This document shows, one piece after another, positions 40,634 to 49,208 of a stretch of 64,000 nucleotides of DNA. A program made the position numbers and the translations under genes. The notes beneath the pieces are model-generated. The model was not told the DNA's origin and made no database searches. It worked only from the letters and a program-made list of their open reading frames with translations. The number at the start of each line of letters is the position of its first letter. The stretch's first letter is position 1. The stretch spans positions 513,037 to 577,036 of the forward strand of contig VXVC01000004.1 in the NCBI GenBank assembly GCA_009836625.1, written 5' to 3'. The DNA comes from Holophagales bacterium. Its GTDB lineage: Bacteria > Acidobacteriota > Thermoanaerobaculia > Multivoradales > Multivoraceae.

Positions 40634-43267
40634 GTGGACCTCTCGGAGGCCAGAAGCAAGGTGCCAGGACGGGTGCGAAAGACGCTGTTCTCCGTTGCCC
40701 TGGCGGTACTGGCGCCGCCGGTGGCATCCCTGACCTACGCGCCGGCGACGGACGCCGAACTCGTGGACCACGCCGCGACGATCGTCCAGGGCCACGTGGT
40801 CTCCGTGCGCGAGACGCCGAGCCACCGCTACCTGACCGTCGCCGTCGACGGCGTGCTCAAGGGCAGCGCGGGCGTCACGGTGATGATCAAGCAGGTCGGC
40901 GGTACGGACTGGGTCGTGCCCGGGGCGCCGCAGGCCGTGCCCGGCGACCGCGGCGTCTGGTTCCTCGACGCCCACGGCCGGGCCGACCCCGCGCTCGGAT
41001 GGATGCAGCGGGCGGGCGAGCACTACGTCTCGATCAACGGGGAGGCTCGCCACCATGGGCGCTTCCGGGCATGGGTTGAGGACCGCGCGGCCGGGCGCCG
41101 GCGTCCGGCGGACTACGAGCCCGCCGGCCCGGTCTCGGTTGCGCAGATGTACAAGCTACTTACGCGCTCTTGCAATGACGGTACGCGGATCACGCGGTGG
41201 CGGACGTTTCCCACATGGTCCGCTAACGACATGGCGCTGTCCGGCTCGTACGGTTCGATCGGGTGGTCCGACCTTGTCGCGTCGGCGGCCCGTTGGGAAG
41301 CGGTCTCGGCGGCGTCTTTGCCGTTGTCGCTCACGGCGACGGACGTGACGGCCGTCCTGAGGGTGTCTCTGGATCGGCCGGGGCACGGCTGGGGCTACAC
41401 CGATCCGCCGACGGTGACGTTCTCGGCGCCTCCACCCGGTGGCCGGCGAGCGGTGGGAACCGCGGCACTGGAAACCTCGTGGGATCTTCGTCTTCCAGGA
41501 ATCACCGAGTACTACTGGGGCGCGGTGGGGCGCGTCGACGTTTCCGACTCCGGCGACTACGGCCTTCTCGGCCAGCCCACGCTGACGTTCAGCGCGCCCG
41601 TCGACAGGGGCTCGCTCTCCCGGCTCAAGTGGAGCCGCGGCAGCGGCTACGTGGTGGCCCCCGCGGTCACGGTTTCGGACCCGCCGGCCGGCGGTACAAC
41701 GGCGCGCCTGGAAGCGCGGGTCCGCAACGGCGAAGTCGTCGACATCGTGCCGACCGACCGCGGCGCGGGCTACACGTCCGCTCCCACGATCTCGATATCG
41801 GCGCCGCCGGCGGGTGGAACGCAAGCGGAGATCCTCCTGGTGGAAACGGCCCTTCGCACCGCTGTCGGCTGGGTGGCGGTGGAACCCGACTTCGATCGGC
41901 TTCCGACTCCGACGCACATCAGCGATACCGGGTACGGCGTCCCCCCTTCGGGCGACTTCACTCTTGGCCAGGCCTGGCTGTTCTGCGGCGCCTCCTATGA
42001 CGCCGGGAACCTGGGGCCGGCAACGGAACCGGCCCGGGCCTATGTCACCATCGCCCGCAAGCTCCTCGATCGCTACCCGCCCGACGATTGGCGGCAGGTG
42101 ATGACCCATGAGTTGGGTCACGCACTTGGCCTGGACCATTCGTCTGATGAGACGGCGATCATGTGGGCGAGGACCAGACCCGGTCGCGGCTACCACCTGG
42201 GCGACGACGACATCGCCGGCATCCGGGCGCTCTACGGCGTCGAGGGCGAGGATCCTGATCCGGAGCCTCCCCCTCCTCGACCCACGTTGTCCGCGGCGGA
42301 CGCTCGGGCCCTGGAGAGCGCTGGGGAGCTGATCTTCGACGTGCGGCTGAGCGCGTCGTCCGGAAGTGTGGTGACGGTCGACTACGCGACCCGGGACGGC
42401 GCCGGCGCCAGCGGCGCGAAGGCGGGCGCCGACTACACGGCGACCGAGGGCACGTTGACGTTCCCCGCCGGCTCGACCTCGCGGCGGATTCGCGTGCCGG
42501 TGACGGACGATGACCGCTACGAGGCGTCGCCCGAGACGTTCACGCTGACGCTTCGGCGTCCGGTGAACGCGACCCTTGCCGGCGGCGGTTCGTCGCTGCA
42601 GGTTACCGGGACGATTCTCGATGACGACGGTCCGCCGACGGCATCCTTCGAGCTGTCCGGCGCGACTTGCGGCGAGGAGTTGTGTCGGACCCGCACGGGC
42701 GTGCCGGTGGAGTTCGTCGACACGAGCACCGGCAAGGTGCTGTCCCGAATCTGGGAGTTGGGCGACGGAACGAGGTCTCGTTCCCGGCGGCCGACGCACG
42801 CCTGGTCGTCGGCCGGTTTCTACGAGGTGACGCTGTCGGTGAGCGACGGCGCGACGACGTCCGCGGCAAGCCGGGTGTTTCTGGTCGAGGCCTCGGAACC
42901 CGAGGGGACGTGCGTCCCCGACGCGCGGACGCGCTGCCTGCGGGACTCGCGCTACGCGGTCACGGTGGACTGGAGGAAGGCGGACGGCGAGGGCGGTGCG
43001 GGCCGGGTGGTGTACGCGGGCACGAACGACTCGGGTCTGTTCACGTTCTTCAGCCAGGAGAACTGGGAGGTGCTGATCAAGGTGTTGGACGGTTGCTCGG
43101 TGAACGGCCGAATCTGGGTGTACGGCACGTCGATGACCGACCTGGGCCACGTGATCCGAGTGACCGACACGGCCACGGACGCGGTCAGGGAGTACCGCAA
43201 CGAGCCAGGCCTGCCGGCGCCGGCCATCACCGACGCGACGGCGTTCGCCGAGGGCTGCGAGCCGTAG
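40634..43267 (+). CDS. Exported multidomain matrixin-type metalloprotease with Calx-beta and PKD domains
   Basis: 877 aa. Signal peptide 'RKTLFSVALAVLAPPVAS'; the GTG starts at 40661 and 40673 are also possible. About residues 35-145 form an N-terminal domain, and 240-410 a run of glycine-rich beta repeats ('GSGYVVAPAVTVSDPPAGGT', 'GAGYTSAPTISISAPPAGGT'). The protease core has the zinc site 'HELGHALGLDH' (His492, Glu493, His496, His502) and 'IMWA' as Met-turn. Then come a Calx-beta domain ('VTVDYATRDG', 'ADYTATEGTLTFPAGS'), a PKD domain ('WELGDGTRSRSRRPTHAW') and a C-terminal Cys-bearing domain ending 'TAFAEGCEP'. It acts outside the cytoplasm; substrates are unknown. Confidence 0.88.
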   Translation: MDLSEARSKVPGRVRKTLFSVALAVLAPPVASLTYAPATDAELVDHAATIVQGHVVSVRETPSHRYLTVAVDGVLKGSAGVTVMIKQVGGTDWVVPGAPQAVPGDRGVWFLDAHGRADPALGWMQRAGEHYVSINGEARHHGRFRAWVEDRAAGRRRPADYEPAGPVSVAQMYKLLTRSCNDGTRITRWRTFPTWSANDMALSGSYGSIGWSDLVASAARWEAVSAASLPLSLTATDVTAVLRVSLDRPGHGWGYTDPPTVTFSAPPPGGRRAVGTAALETSWDLRLPGITEYYWGAVGRVDVSDSGDYGLLGQPTLTFSAPVDRGSLSRLKWSRGSGYVVAPAVTVSDPPAGGTTARLEARVRNGEVVDIVPTDRGAGYTSAPTISISAPPAGGTQAEILLVETALRTAVGWVAVEPDFDRLPTPTHISDTGYGVPPSGDFTLGQAWLFCGASYDAGNLGPATEPARAYVTIARKLLDRYPPDDWRQVMTHELGHALGLDHSSDETAIMWARTRPGRGYHLGDDDIAGIRALYGVEGEDPDPEPPPPRPTLSAADARALESAGELIFDVRLSASSGSVVTVDYATRDGAGASGAKAGADYTATEGTLTFPAGSTSRRIRVPVTDDDRYEASPETFTLTLRRPVNATLAGGGSSLQVTGTILDDDGPPTASFELSGATCGEELCRTRTGVPVEFVDTSTGKVLSRIWELGDGTRSRSRRPTHAWSSAGFYEVTLSVSDGATTSAASRVFLVEASEPEGTCVPDARTRCLRDSRYAVTVDWRKADGEGGAGRVVYAGTNDSGLFTFFSQENWEVLIKVLDGCSVNGRIWVYGTSMTDLGHVIRVTDTATDAVREYRNEPGLPAPAITDATAFAEGCEP

Positions 43268-43347
43268 CTGGAGGAGATCACCGGCGTCTGTGCGGCGGAC
43301 GGCAACCGACCTGCTCCGCTATCCTGCGCGGCCTGAGGGAGGTGCCG

Positions 43348-44979
43348 GTGACGTCACGACGCAAACTCTGTGGCTGGGGATACGAAGGGCAGGGCCTCAC
43401 GCAGGCGGAAGCGGACACTTTCCGCGCCCGCACCGGGGAACGCTTCGGCGTCCCGCTCGAACCTCGGGCGACGGTGCCGCAAGTCGGCGACTTCGACCTT
43501 CGCCCGCCCCGACTGGCGCCACCGGCATCGCTCGAGGCCCTGTTCCGGAACGACCCGTACGAACGCCTACTCCACGCCTACGGCAAGTCCTTCCCGGACG
43601 CCGTGCGGATGTTCCGGCGCGAGGTGCCGGAACCTCCCGACCTCGTCGCCTACCCCGAAACCACGGACGACATCGTCCGCATCCTCGACTGGGCCGGCGA
43701 CGCCGGCGCCGCGATGATCCCCTTCGGCGGCGGTTCGAGCGTGGTCGGCGGTGTCGAGCCGGCGGTCGGCGACAGCTACGCCGGCGCGGTGACGATCGAC
43801 CTGCTCAAGCTCGACAAGGTGCTCGAGGTCGATCGTGCGAGCCGCGCCGCGCGCATCCAGGCGGGCGCCCGCGGGCCTCACATCGAGGCCCGGCTCCGGG
43901 AGCACGGGCTGACGCTGCGCCACTTCCCGCAGAGCTTCGAGCACTCCACCCTGGGCGGCTGGATCGCGACCCGCTCGGGTGGCCACTTCGCCAGCCTCTA
44001 CACCCACATCGACGACTTCGTCGAGGCGACGACGACGGTGACGCCCCGGGGCGTCATGGAGACCCGCCGCCTGCCCGGTTCCGGCGCCGGACCGTCGCCC
44101 GACCGGATGGTCATCGGCTCGGAGGGCATCCTCGGCGTCATCACGGAAGCCTGGATGCGGCTCCAGGACCGGCCAACGTACCGCGGTTCGGCCGCCGTCC
44201 ACTTCGCCGACTACGCGAGCGCGGCCGAGGCCGTGCGGATGCTCGCCCAAAGCGGCCTCTACCCCTCGAACTGCCGCCTGATCGACGCCCAGGAGACCGC
44301 CACCGCCGGCGCCGGCGACGGTTCGACCTCGCTGCTCGTCCTCGGCTTCGAGTCCGCCGACCACCCGGTCGACGCGTGGATGAAGCGGGCGCTCGAGCTG
44401 ACCGCGGACTGCGGCGGGGACCACAGCGCCTCGGCCGGGCGGTCCCATCGCGAGGGCGCCGCCGGGGCCTGGCGCGACGCCTTCATCAAGGGACCCTACT
44501 TCCGGGAGGTCGGCGTGCCCCTGGGGGTGATCGGCGACACCTTCGAGACCGCGATCACCTGGGACCGCTTCGCCGACTTCCACGCCCGGATCATGGCCCG
44601 GACCGCCGAGATCCTCGAGCAGGCGACCGGCCGCCCCGGCAGCGTCACCTGCCGCTTCACGCACGTCTACCCGGACGGACCCGCGCCCTACTTCACGTTC
44701 TCGGCGCTTGGCGACTGGGAGCGGCTCGCGGAGCAGTGGCGCGAGATCAAGATGGCCGCCAACGAAGCGGTCGTCGACGCCGGCGGCACGGTGACCCACC
44801 ACCACGCGGTCGGCCGCGACCACCGGCCGGCCGGCTACGACCGCCAGCGCCCTGACGTCTTCGCCCGAGCCCTCGGCGGCGCCAAGGCGGCCATCGACCC
44901 CGACGGCCTGATGAACCCCGGCGTCCTGATCGACCCGCAGGGCCGGGACGTCGGCGTCACCGGCGCGATGGCGCCGTAG
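43348..44979 (+). CDS. FAD-binding oxidase, alkyldihydroxyacetonephosphate synthase-like
   Basis: 543-aa VAO/PCMH-fold flavoprotein. The FAD-binding region is 'MIPFGGGSSVVGGVEP' followed by 'GARGPHIEARLREHGLTLRHFPQSFEHSTLGGWIATRSGG'. The C-terminal 'GGTVTHHHAVGRDH' matches the His triplet used by alkylglycerone-phosphate synthase. It could make ether lipids or oxidise a hydroxy acid; the sequence fits the AGPS-like group best. GTG at 43348 is chosen because GGGAGG lies 5 bases upstream; GTG 43342 is the alternative. The ORF-track start lies inside the protease gene. It is followed by a strong hairpin. Confidence 0.88.
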   Translation: MTSRRKLCGWGYEGQGLTQAEADTFRARTGERFGVPLEPRATVPQVGDFDLRPPRLAPPASLEALFRNDPYERLLHAYGKSFPDAVRMFRREVPEPPDLVAYPETTDDIVRILDWAGDAGAAMIPFGGGSSVVGGVEPAVGDSYAGAVTIDLLKLDKVLEVDRASRAARIQAGARGPHIEARLREHGLTLRHFPQSFEHSTLGGWIATRSGGHFASLYTHIDDFVEATTTVTPRGVMETRRLPGSGAGPSPDRMVIGSEGILGVITEAWMRLQDRPTYRGSAAVHFADYASAAEAVRMLAQSGLYPSNCRLIDAQETATAGAGDGSTSLLVLGFESADHPVDAWMKRALELTADCGGDHSASAGRSHREGAAGAWRDAFIKGPYFREVGVPLGVIGDTFETAITWDRFADFHARIMARTAEILEQATGRPGSVTCRFTHVYPDGPAPYFTFSALGDWERLAEQWREIKMAANEAVVDAGGTVTHHHAVGRDHRPAGYDRQRPDVFARALGGAKAAIDPDGLMNPGVLIDPQGRDVGVTGAMAP

Positions 44980-44990
44980 CGCTGCACCCG

Positions 44991-45026
44991 CCCGTCCAGG
45001 GTCCGCGGGGAGGGTCCCTGGACGGG
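44991..45026. terminator. Strong hairpin between convergent genes
   Basis: Perfect 11-base stem CCCGTCCAGGG / CCCTGGACGGG with a 14-base loop, lying between the stop of the FAD oxidase and the stop of the cyclotransferase gene. No U-run on either side, so it may block or process transcripts from both directions. Confidence 0.65.
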
Positions 45027-45054
45027 CTGGAGGGGGTCGGCGGCTTGGGGTGAC

Positions 45055-45618
45055 CTACTCCCCCAACCTGGCGGCCAGGGCGACTACGTGGGTGTCTTCC
45101 ACACCCAGCGCGTTTAGTGCGGTGTCCAGATCGCGGACGTAGTCGGCGTTGGTGCCGCTCGGGCCTGTGGCCAGTATGACCTGGGACGCAATCTCGTCGA
45201 TTGGCGCTGGACCCGCGTAGTTTCGGTTGCCGGGCCAGCCCTGATAGGTGAGGCCTGCGACGACCTGCGGCGATGCCGGCGAGGGGGCCAGCGCTTGCTC
45301 GACAAGCGTGTGCAGTTCGACTTCGATCTCCATGCGGACGTAGCCGCCGCGCTCGCGCACGTCCAGATCGGCGAGGATGGCGTCGGCGTCCGCTTCGGCG
45401 AGGCGGTACACCATCCCCCAGCAGCAATCCTCCGGCGCGGGCACCAGGGTGACCACCCGGCCGGGACGCCAGGGTTCGCCGCGGTGGTCGGTCGACCACT
45501 GCCAGAAACGCCGGGTCCAGCCTCGGACGCGGGCGGGCCGGCGCTCCACGAAGGGGATCGCCGGGCGGAAGATCAGGGAGCCGTAGCCGAAGAGCCAGAC
45601 GGGTTGCGCCGCGGACAT
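45055..45618 (-). CDS. Gamma-glutamylcyclotransferase (ChaC-like)
   Basis: 187-aa protein of the ChaC family, which cleaves glutathione into 5-oxoproline and Cys-Gly. The substrate loop is 'WLFGYGSLIFRP' and the family sequence continues with 'FWQWSTDHRGEPWRPGRVVTLVP' and 'CWGMVYRLAEAD'. The catalytic glutamate is most likely in 'VRERGGYVRMEIEV'. The ORF-track start 279 codons upstream runs through the antisense of gshB and is not used; ATG 45618 matches the family. TAGCAT ends 8 bases before it. Neighbour of gshB and gor, supporting a glutathione role. Confidence 0.9.
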   Translation of the reverse strand: MSAAQPVWLFGYGSLIFRPAIPFVERRPARVRGWTRRFWQWSTDHRGEPWRPGRVVTLVPAPEDCCWGMVYRLAEADADAILADLDVRERGGYVRMEIEVELHTLVEQALAPSPASPQVVAGLTYQGWPGNRNYAGPAPIDEIASQVILATGPSGTNADYVRDLDTALNALGVEDTHVVALAARLGE

Positions 45619-45626
45619 GGCGGAGG

Positions 45627-45632
45627 ATGCTA
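45627..45632 (-). promoter_or_regulatory. -10 hexamer TAGCAT, leaderless position
   Basis: Read on the minus strand, TAGCAT ends 8 bases before the ATG of the cyclotransferase gene; no Shine-Dalgarno is present. Confidence 0.4.
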
Positions 45633-45652
45633 GCGGCCCGTTCAAAGCGGTC

Positions 45653-45697
45653 GCCGCTGCGCGGCGGGTTCTACCTCGCGGGTCAGAAGACCCGCGC
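45653..45697. repeat. Two-hairpin intergenic module, copy A
   Basis: GCCGC-TGC-GCGGC (45653-45665) followed by GCGGGTC-AGAA-GACCCGC (45678-45695). The second hairpin and two following bases (GC) equal, except for one loop base, the hairpin at 54751-54770. It lies between the divergent cyclotransferase and gshB genes. Confidence 0.7.
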
Positions 45698-45741
45698 CAC
45701 ATGATAGCTTGCGCGGCCCGTTTTCCCCCGACCAACCGCCC

Positions 45742-46695
45742 ATGCGCCACCTCTTCGTCATCGATCCGATCGAGCGTCTCGACCCCGAGAAGGACACGAC
45801 GATCGCGTTCCTGCGCGAGGCGGATCGCCGGGGTCACGAACTCGCCGTCTGTACGATCGACACCCTGGAACTCGGGGCCGACGGCCGGCCGCGGGCGGAG
45901 GCGATTCCCGCCCGTACCGTCGACCCGATCTCCGGCGAACCCTGGTACGAGATCGGGGCCGGCCGGGCGGCCTTTCTCGACGAGTTCGACGTCGTCTGGA
46001 TGCGGAAGGATCCACCCTTCGACATGGCGTTCTTCTACGCCACCCACCTGCTCTCCATGGTGGCGAAGAGCACCCTGGTGGTGAACGACCCGCTGTCGCT
46101 TCGCGACGCCAACGAGAAGCTGTTCGCGCTTCGGTTCCCGGCCGTCTGCCCGCCGGCGCGGGTGTCCCGGCGCATCGCGGAGTTGCTGGCCTTCCAGGAG
46201 GAGATGGGCGGCGAGATGATCGTCAAGCCGCTCGACGGCGCCGGAGGTGAGGGCATCTTCCACCTGAAGGCCGGCGACCGGAACACCAGCGCGATCCTGG
46301 AGGTCGCGACGGGCCACGAGAGCCGCTACATCATGGCGCAGCGCTACCTGCCGGAGATCCGGCAGGGCGACAAGCGGGTCATTCTGGTCGAAGGCGAGGC
46401 GCTCGGCGCCGTGCTCAGGGTGCCGGCCGAGGGTGAGTCGCGGGCGAACTTCCACGTCGGCGGCCAGCCGGCGGCCACGGAGGTGGACGACCGCGACCGC
46501 GAGATCGCCGCGGCGATCGGGCCGGAGCTCGTTCGGCTCGGGATCGTCTTCGCCGGCATCGACGTGATCGGCGGCTGGCTGACCGAGGTCAACGTGACGA
46601 GCCCCACCGGCCTGCGCGAGATCGCCGATCTGGGCGGACCGCGCCTCGAGGTCGACGTGCTGGACGCGGTCGAGAACCGGCGCAACGCCGGCTGA
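45742..46695 (+). CDS. gshB: Glutathione synthase
   Basis: 317 aa, matching the ~316-aa bacterial GshB; ATP-grasp enzyme that joins gamma-glutamylcysteine and glycine. Typical pieces: 'VWMRKDPPFDMAFFYATHLL', 'VVNDPLSLRDANEKLFAL', the ATP-grasp loop 'MIVKPLDGAGGEGIFHL', 'QRYLPEIRQGDKRVILVEGEALGAVLRVP' and 'TEVNVTSPTGLREI' with metal ligands. ATG 45742 is chosen over the ORF-track start 11 codons upstream. gshA is not in the window. It ends 4 bases before the convergent gor gene. Confidence 0.95.
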   Translation: MRHLFVIDPIERLDPEKDTTIAFLREADRRGHELAVCTIDTLELGADGRPRAEAIPARTVDPISGEPWYEIGAGRAAFLDEFDVVWMRKDPPFDMAFFYATHLLSMVAKSTLVVNDPLSLRDANEKLFALRFPAVCPPARVSRRIAELLAFQEEMGGEMIVKPLDGAGGEGIFHLKAGDRNTSAILEVATGHESRYIMAQRYLPEIRQGDKRVILVEGEALGAVLRVPAEGESRANFHVGGQPAATEVDDRDREIAAAIGPELVRLGIVFAGIDVIGGWLTEVNVTSPTGLREIADLGGPRLEVDVLDAVENRRNAG

Positions 46696-46699
46696 TCCG

Positions 46700-48067
46700 T
46701 CAGCGGAGCGTGACGAACTCCTCGGCCGAGGTCGGGTGGATCGCCATCGCGGCGTCGAAGTCGTCCTTCGTCGCGCCCATCTTCACCGCTACCGCGAGGC
46801 CCTGGATGATCTCCGGCGCGTCCGCGCCCAGCATGTGGGCGCCGAGGACGCGGCCGCTGGAACGGTCGACGATCAGCTTGACCAGGGTGCGCTCCTGGTT
46901 GTCGGTCAGCGTCAGCTTGAGGGGACGGAACCGGCTCCGGTAGACGTCGACCTCACCGTAGCGGGCTCTCGCGACCTCCTCGGTCAGGCCGACAGCGCCG
47001 AGGGGCGGCTGGCTGAAGACAGCAGTCGCCACCGTTTCGTGGTCGACCGGAGTCGGCTCCCCGGCGAACAGGGTCCGAGCCAGGCACATCGCCTCGTGGA
47101 TCGCAACCGGAGTCAGGTTCAGACGGTCCGTGACGTCCCCGATCGCCCAGATGTTCGGCACGTTGCTACGCGAAAACTCGTCGACGACGATCTCGCCCTG
47201 CTCACCGAGCTCCACGCCGCAGTTCTCCAGTCCCAGGTCGGCGACCAGGGGCCGGCGGCCGGTGGCGTAGAGCACTTCGCCGCAGTCGACCGTGCCGCCA
47301 TCGTCGAGGTGGAGTCGCAGACGACCGTCCCCGCTTCCCGGCAGCTCTTCGATCGACTCCACCTCGCAGTCGAACCGGAGGTCGATCCCCCGCGACTTCA
47401 TCTCCTCAGCCAGACGCGTGCGAATTTCCTCGTCGAATCCGCGCAGGAACAGCGGACCGCGGTAGATCAGGGTCACCCGACAGCCGAGGCCGGCGAAGAT
47501 GCCCGCGAACTCGACACCGATGTAGCCGCCGCCGACGACTGCCACGCACTCCGGAAGGCGCTCGATGTGAAAGGCCTCGTTCGAGCTGATCGCGTGTTTG
47601 ATGCCCGGAACAGGCGGCATGTCCGGCCAACTGCCGACGGCGATCAGGATCTGGCCCGCCGTCACCCGCGGCCGGCCTCCATCGGCCCCGTCGATCTCCA
47701 CCGTGTGCGGATCGAGGAGCCGCGCCCGGCCCTCGAACAGCTCCACGCCGGCTCCGTCGAGCAGGCCACGGTAGATCCCGTTGAGCCGCTCGATCTCCCG
47801 GTTCTTGTTCGCGATGAGCTGGCCCCAGTCGAAAGCGGGCTGCCCCGCCGTCCAGCCGAAACCCGAGGCCTCGCGGTAGTGATCGGCAAAGGCCGAAGCG
47901 CAGACGAGCAGCTTCTTCGGCACGCAGCCCACGTTGACGCAGGTGCCGCCCAGGTAGCGCTCTTCGGCCACCGCCACCCGGGCGCCGTAGCCGGCAGCCA
48001 TCCGGCTGGCGCGTACGCCGCCGGAGCCCGCGCCGATCACGAACAGGTCGTAGTCGTAGTCCGTCAT
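46700..48067 (-). CDS. gor: Glutathione-disulfide reductase
   Basis: 455-aa flavoprotein disulfide reductase. FAD site 'YDLFVIGAGSGGVRASRMAA', redox-active disulfide 'GGTCVNVGCVPKKL', NAD(P)H site 'VAVVGGGYIGVEFAGIFAGLG', second FAD region 'NIWAIGDVTDR', and the C-terminal dimer part ending 'AIHPTSAEEFVTLR' with the active-site His-Pro. The length and Cys motif fit glutathione rather than mercuric reductase. It is convergent with gshB. No Shine-Dalgarno; TAGCGT ends 7 bases upstream of the ATG. Confidence 0.94.
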   Translation of the reverse strand: MTDYDYDLFVIGAGSGGVRASRMAAGYGARVAVAEERYLGGTCVNVGCVPKKLLVCASAFADHYREASGFGWTAGQPAFDWGQLIANKNREIERLNGIYRGLLDGAGVELFEGRARLLDPHTVEIDGADGGRPRVTAGQILIAVGSWPDMPPVPGIKHAISSNEAFHIERLPECVAVVGGGYIGVEFAGIFAGLGCRVTLIYRGPLFLRGFDEEIRTRLAEEMKSRGIDLRFDCEVESIEELPGSGDGRLRLHLDDGGTVDCGEVLYATGRRPLVADLGLENCGVELGEQGEIVVDEFSRSNVPNIWAIGDVTDRLNLTPVAIHEAMCLARTLFAGEPTPVDHETVATAVFSQPPLGAVGLTEEVARARYGEVDVYRSRFRPLKLTLTDNQERTLVKLIVDRSSGRVLGAHMLGADAPEIIQGLAVAVKMGATKDDFDAAMAIHPTSAEEFVTLR

Positions 48068-48074
48068 GGCCGCA

Positions 48075-48080
48075 ACGCTA
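48075..48080 (-). promoter_or_regulatory. -10 hexamer TAGCGT, leaderless position, gor
   Basis: Read on the minus strand, TAGCGT ends 7 bases before the gor ATG. Confidence 0.35.
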
Positions 48081-48131
48081 GCGCCCCGAAACCCCTCGCA
48101 GGCTCGGTGTTTCGGCCCATCCCGTCCTCGC

Positions 48132-48187
48132 CTGGGAGCTTGCGCCCCGGAACCTTACCCGTAGCGTTCCGCGGCGCAAGCTCCCAG
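48132..48187. repeat. 56-base near-perfect palindrome between gor and the DUF368 gene
   Basis: Arms CTGGGAGCTTGCGCC (48132-48146) and GGCGCAAGCTCCCAG (48173-48187) are perfect inverted copies; after one C-C mismatch the stem continues as CGGAAC / GTTCCG, leaving a 12-base loop. It lies in the 165-base divergent gap, which otherwise holds only the two -10 candidates. Confidence 0.85.
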
Positions 48188-48218
48188 ACCGATCGGGCAC
48201 CAGATCGCCAAGCGCCCT

Positions 48219-48224
48219 TAGACT
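48219..48224 (+). promoter_or_regulatory. -10 hexamer TAGACT, leaderless position, DUF368 gene
   Basis: TAGACT ends 8 bases before the ATG at 48233; no Shine-Dalgarno is present. Confidence 0.45.
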
Positions 48225-48232
48225 CCGTCCGA

Positions 48233-49141
48233 ATGGCCGGCAATCAGAGGAAGTCCGTCGCCTCCTGGGCGCCTCGCGCGGTCGCGGGTGGCGTTCTGAT
48301 GGGCCTCGCCAACCTGGTGCCGGGAATCAGTGGTGGCACCATGCTGCTAGCGGTCGGCATCTACCCCAGCTTCATCGAGGCGGTGGCGGACACGACCCGG
48401 TTGCGCCTGCGGCTTCAGCCGCTGCTGCTGCTGGCAGTGGTCGCCGCGTCCGGCGGTCTGGCGATCCTCCTCCTGGCGGGTGTCCTGCGCGATCTCGTGG
48501 TGCATCACCGCTGGATCACGTACAGCGCCTTCATCGGCCTGACGCTGGGCGGCTTGCCGCTGGTCTGGCGTCTCGCTCAACCGACTGTCCGTGCGTTCTG
48601 GGGCGGCGCGGCCGGCGGCTTCGCCGTCATGGCCGGGCTCGCCCTGCTCCAAAGCGACCCCACCGCGACGGGATCGACCAGCAGCGGACCGTTTCTGCTC
48701 GCGGTCGCTGGAGCGGCGGGCGCCGCCGCGATGATTCTGCCGGGTGTGAGCGGCGCCTACCTGCTCCTGGCCCTCGGCCAGTACGAGCCGATCCTCGGCG
48801 CCATCGAACAGGTGCTCGAAGGACTCAGCGGTCTGAACTCCCAACCGATCGCCGAAGCGACAGTAGTCCTGCTGCCGGTACTCGTGGGCATCGTCGTCGG
48901 CGCAACGGTCATCAGCAATGCCGTGCGGTTCGCGCTGCGACGTTTCCGTCAGGCGACGCTGGGAGTGCTGATGGGGCTCCTCCTGGGAGCCGTCGTCGGC
49001 CTCTGGCCGTTCGAGAACCCGGCCTCCCCAGCACCGCTGCAGGCCGCATCGGCTTTGGGACTCGCCGGCGCCGGCTTCGTCCTGACCTGGACGATCAGCC
49101 GGTTGGGCACGACGCGTACGGACTCGTCCGGCCAGCGTTAG
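48233..49141 (+). CDS. DUF368 membrane protein, likely polyprenyl-phosphate transporter (PopT type)
   Basis: 302-aa inner-membrane protein with about eight to nine hydrophobic segments. The duplicated DUF368 signatures are 'GLANLVPGISGGTMLLAVGIY' and 'AMILPGVSGAYLLLALGQYEPIL'. Members of this family have been shown to recycle undecaprenyl phosphate across the inner membrane, so a role in cell-wall lipid-carrier return is likely. The ORF track joins it to an 801-aa frame through antisense gor; the ATG at 48233 starts the family homology. The C-terminus is short and polar. Confidence 0.88.
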   Translation: MAGNQRKSVASWAPRAVAGGVLMGLANLVPGISGGTMLLAVGIYPSFIEAVADTTRLRLRLQPLLLLAVVAASGGLAILLLAGVLRDLVVHHRWITYSAFIGLTLGGLPLVWRLAQPTVRAFWGGAAGGFAVMAGLALLQSDPTATGSTSSGPFLLAVAGAAGAAAMILPGVSGAYLLLALGQYEPILGAIEQVLEGLSGLNSQPIAEATVVLLPVLVGIVVGATVISNAVRFALRRFRQATLGVLMGLLLGAVVGLWPFENPASPAPLQAASALGLAGAGFVLTWTISRLGTTRTDSSGQR

Positions 49142-49208
49142 CTGCCGCCCCGTGCTGCGCTACAGTCGCGGCCCCTTCCCGTTTCCAGATCGACGGAGGT
49201 TCCCGACG

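Noticed and set aside
46736-48232. 801-aa plus-strand ORF joined to the DUF368 gene
   Set aside because: The upstream 499 codons are antisense to gor; DUF368 homology starts at 48233 with its own -10-like hexamer.
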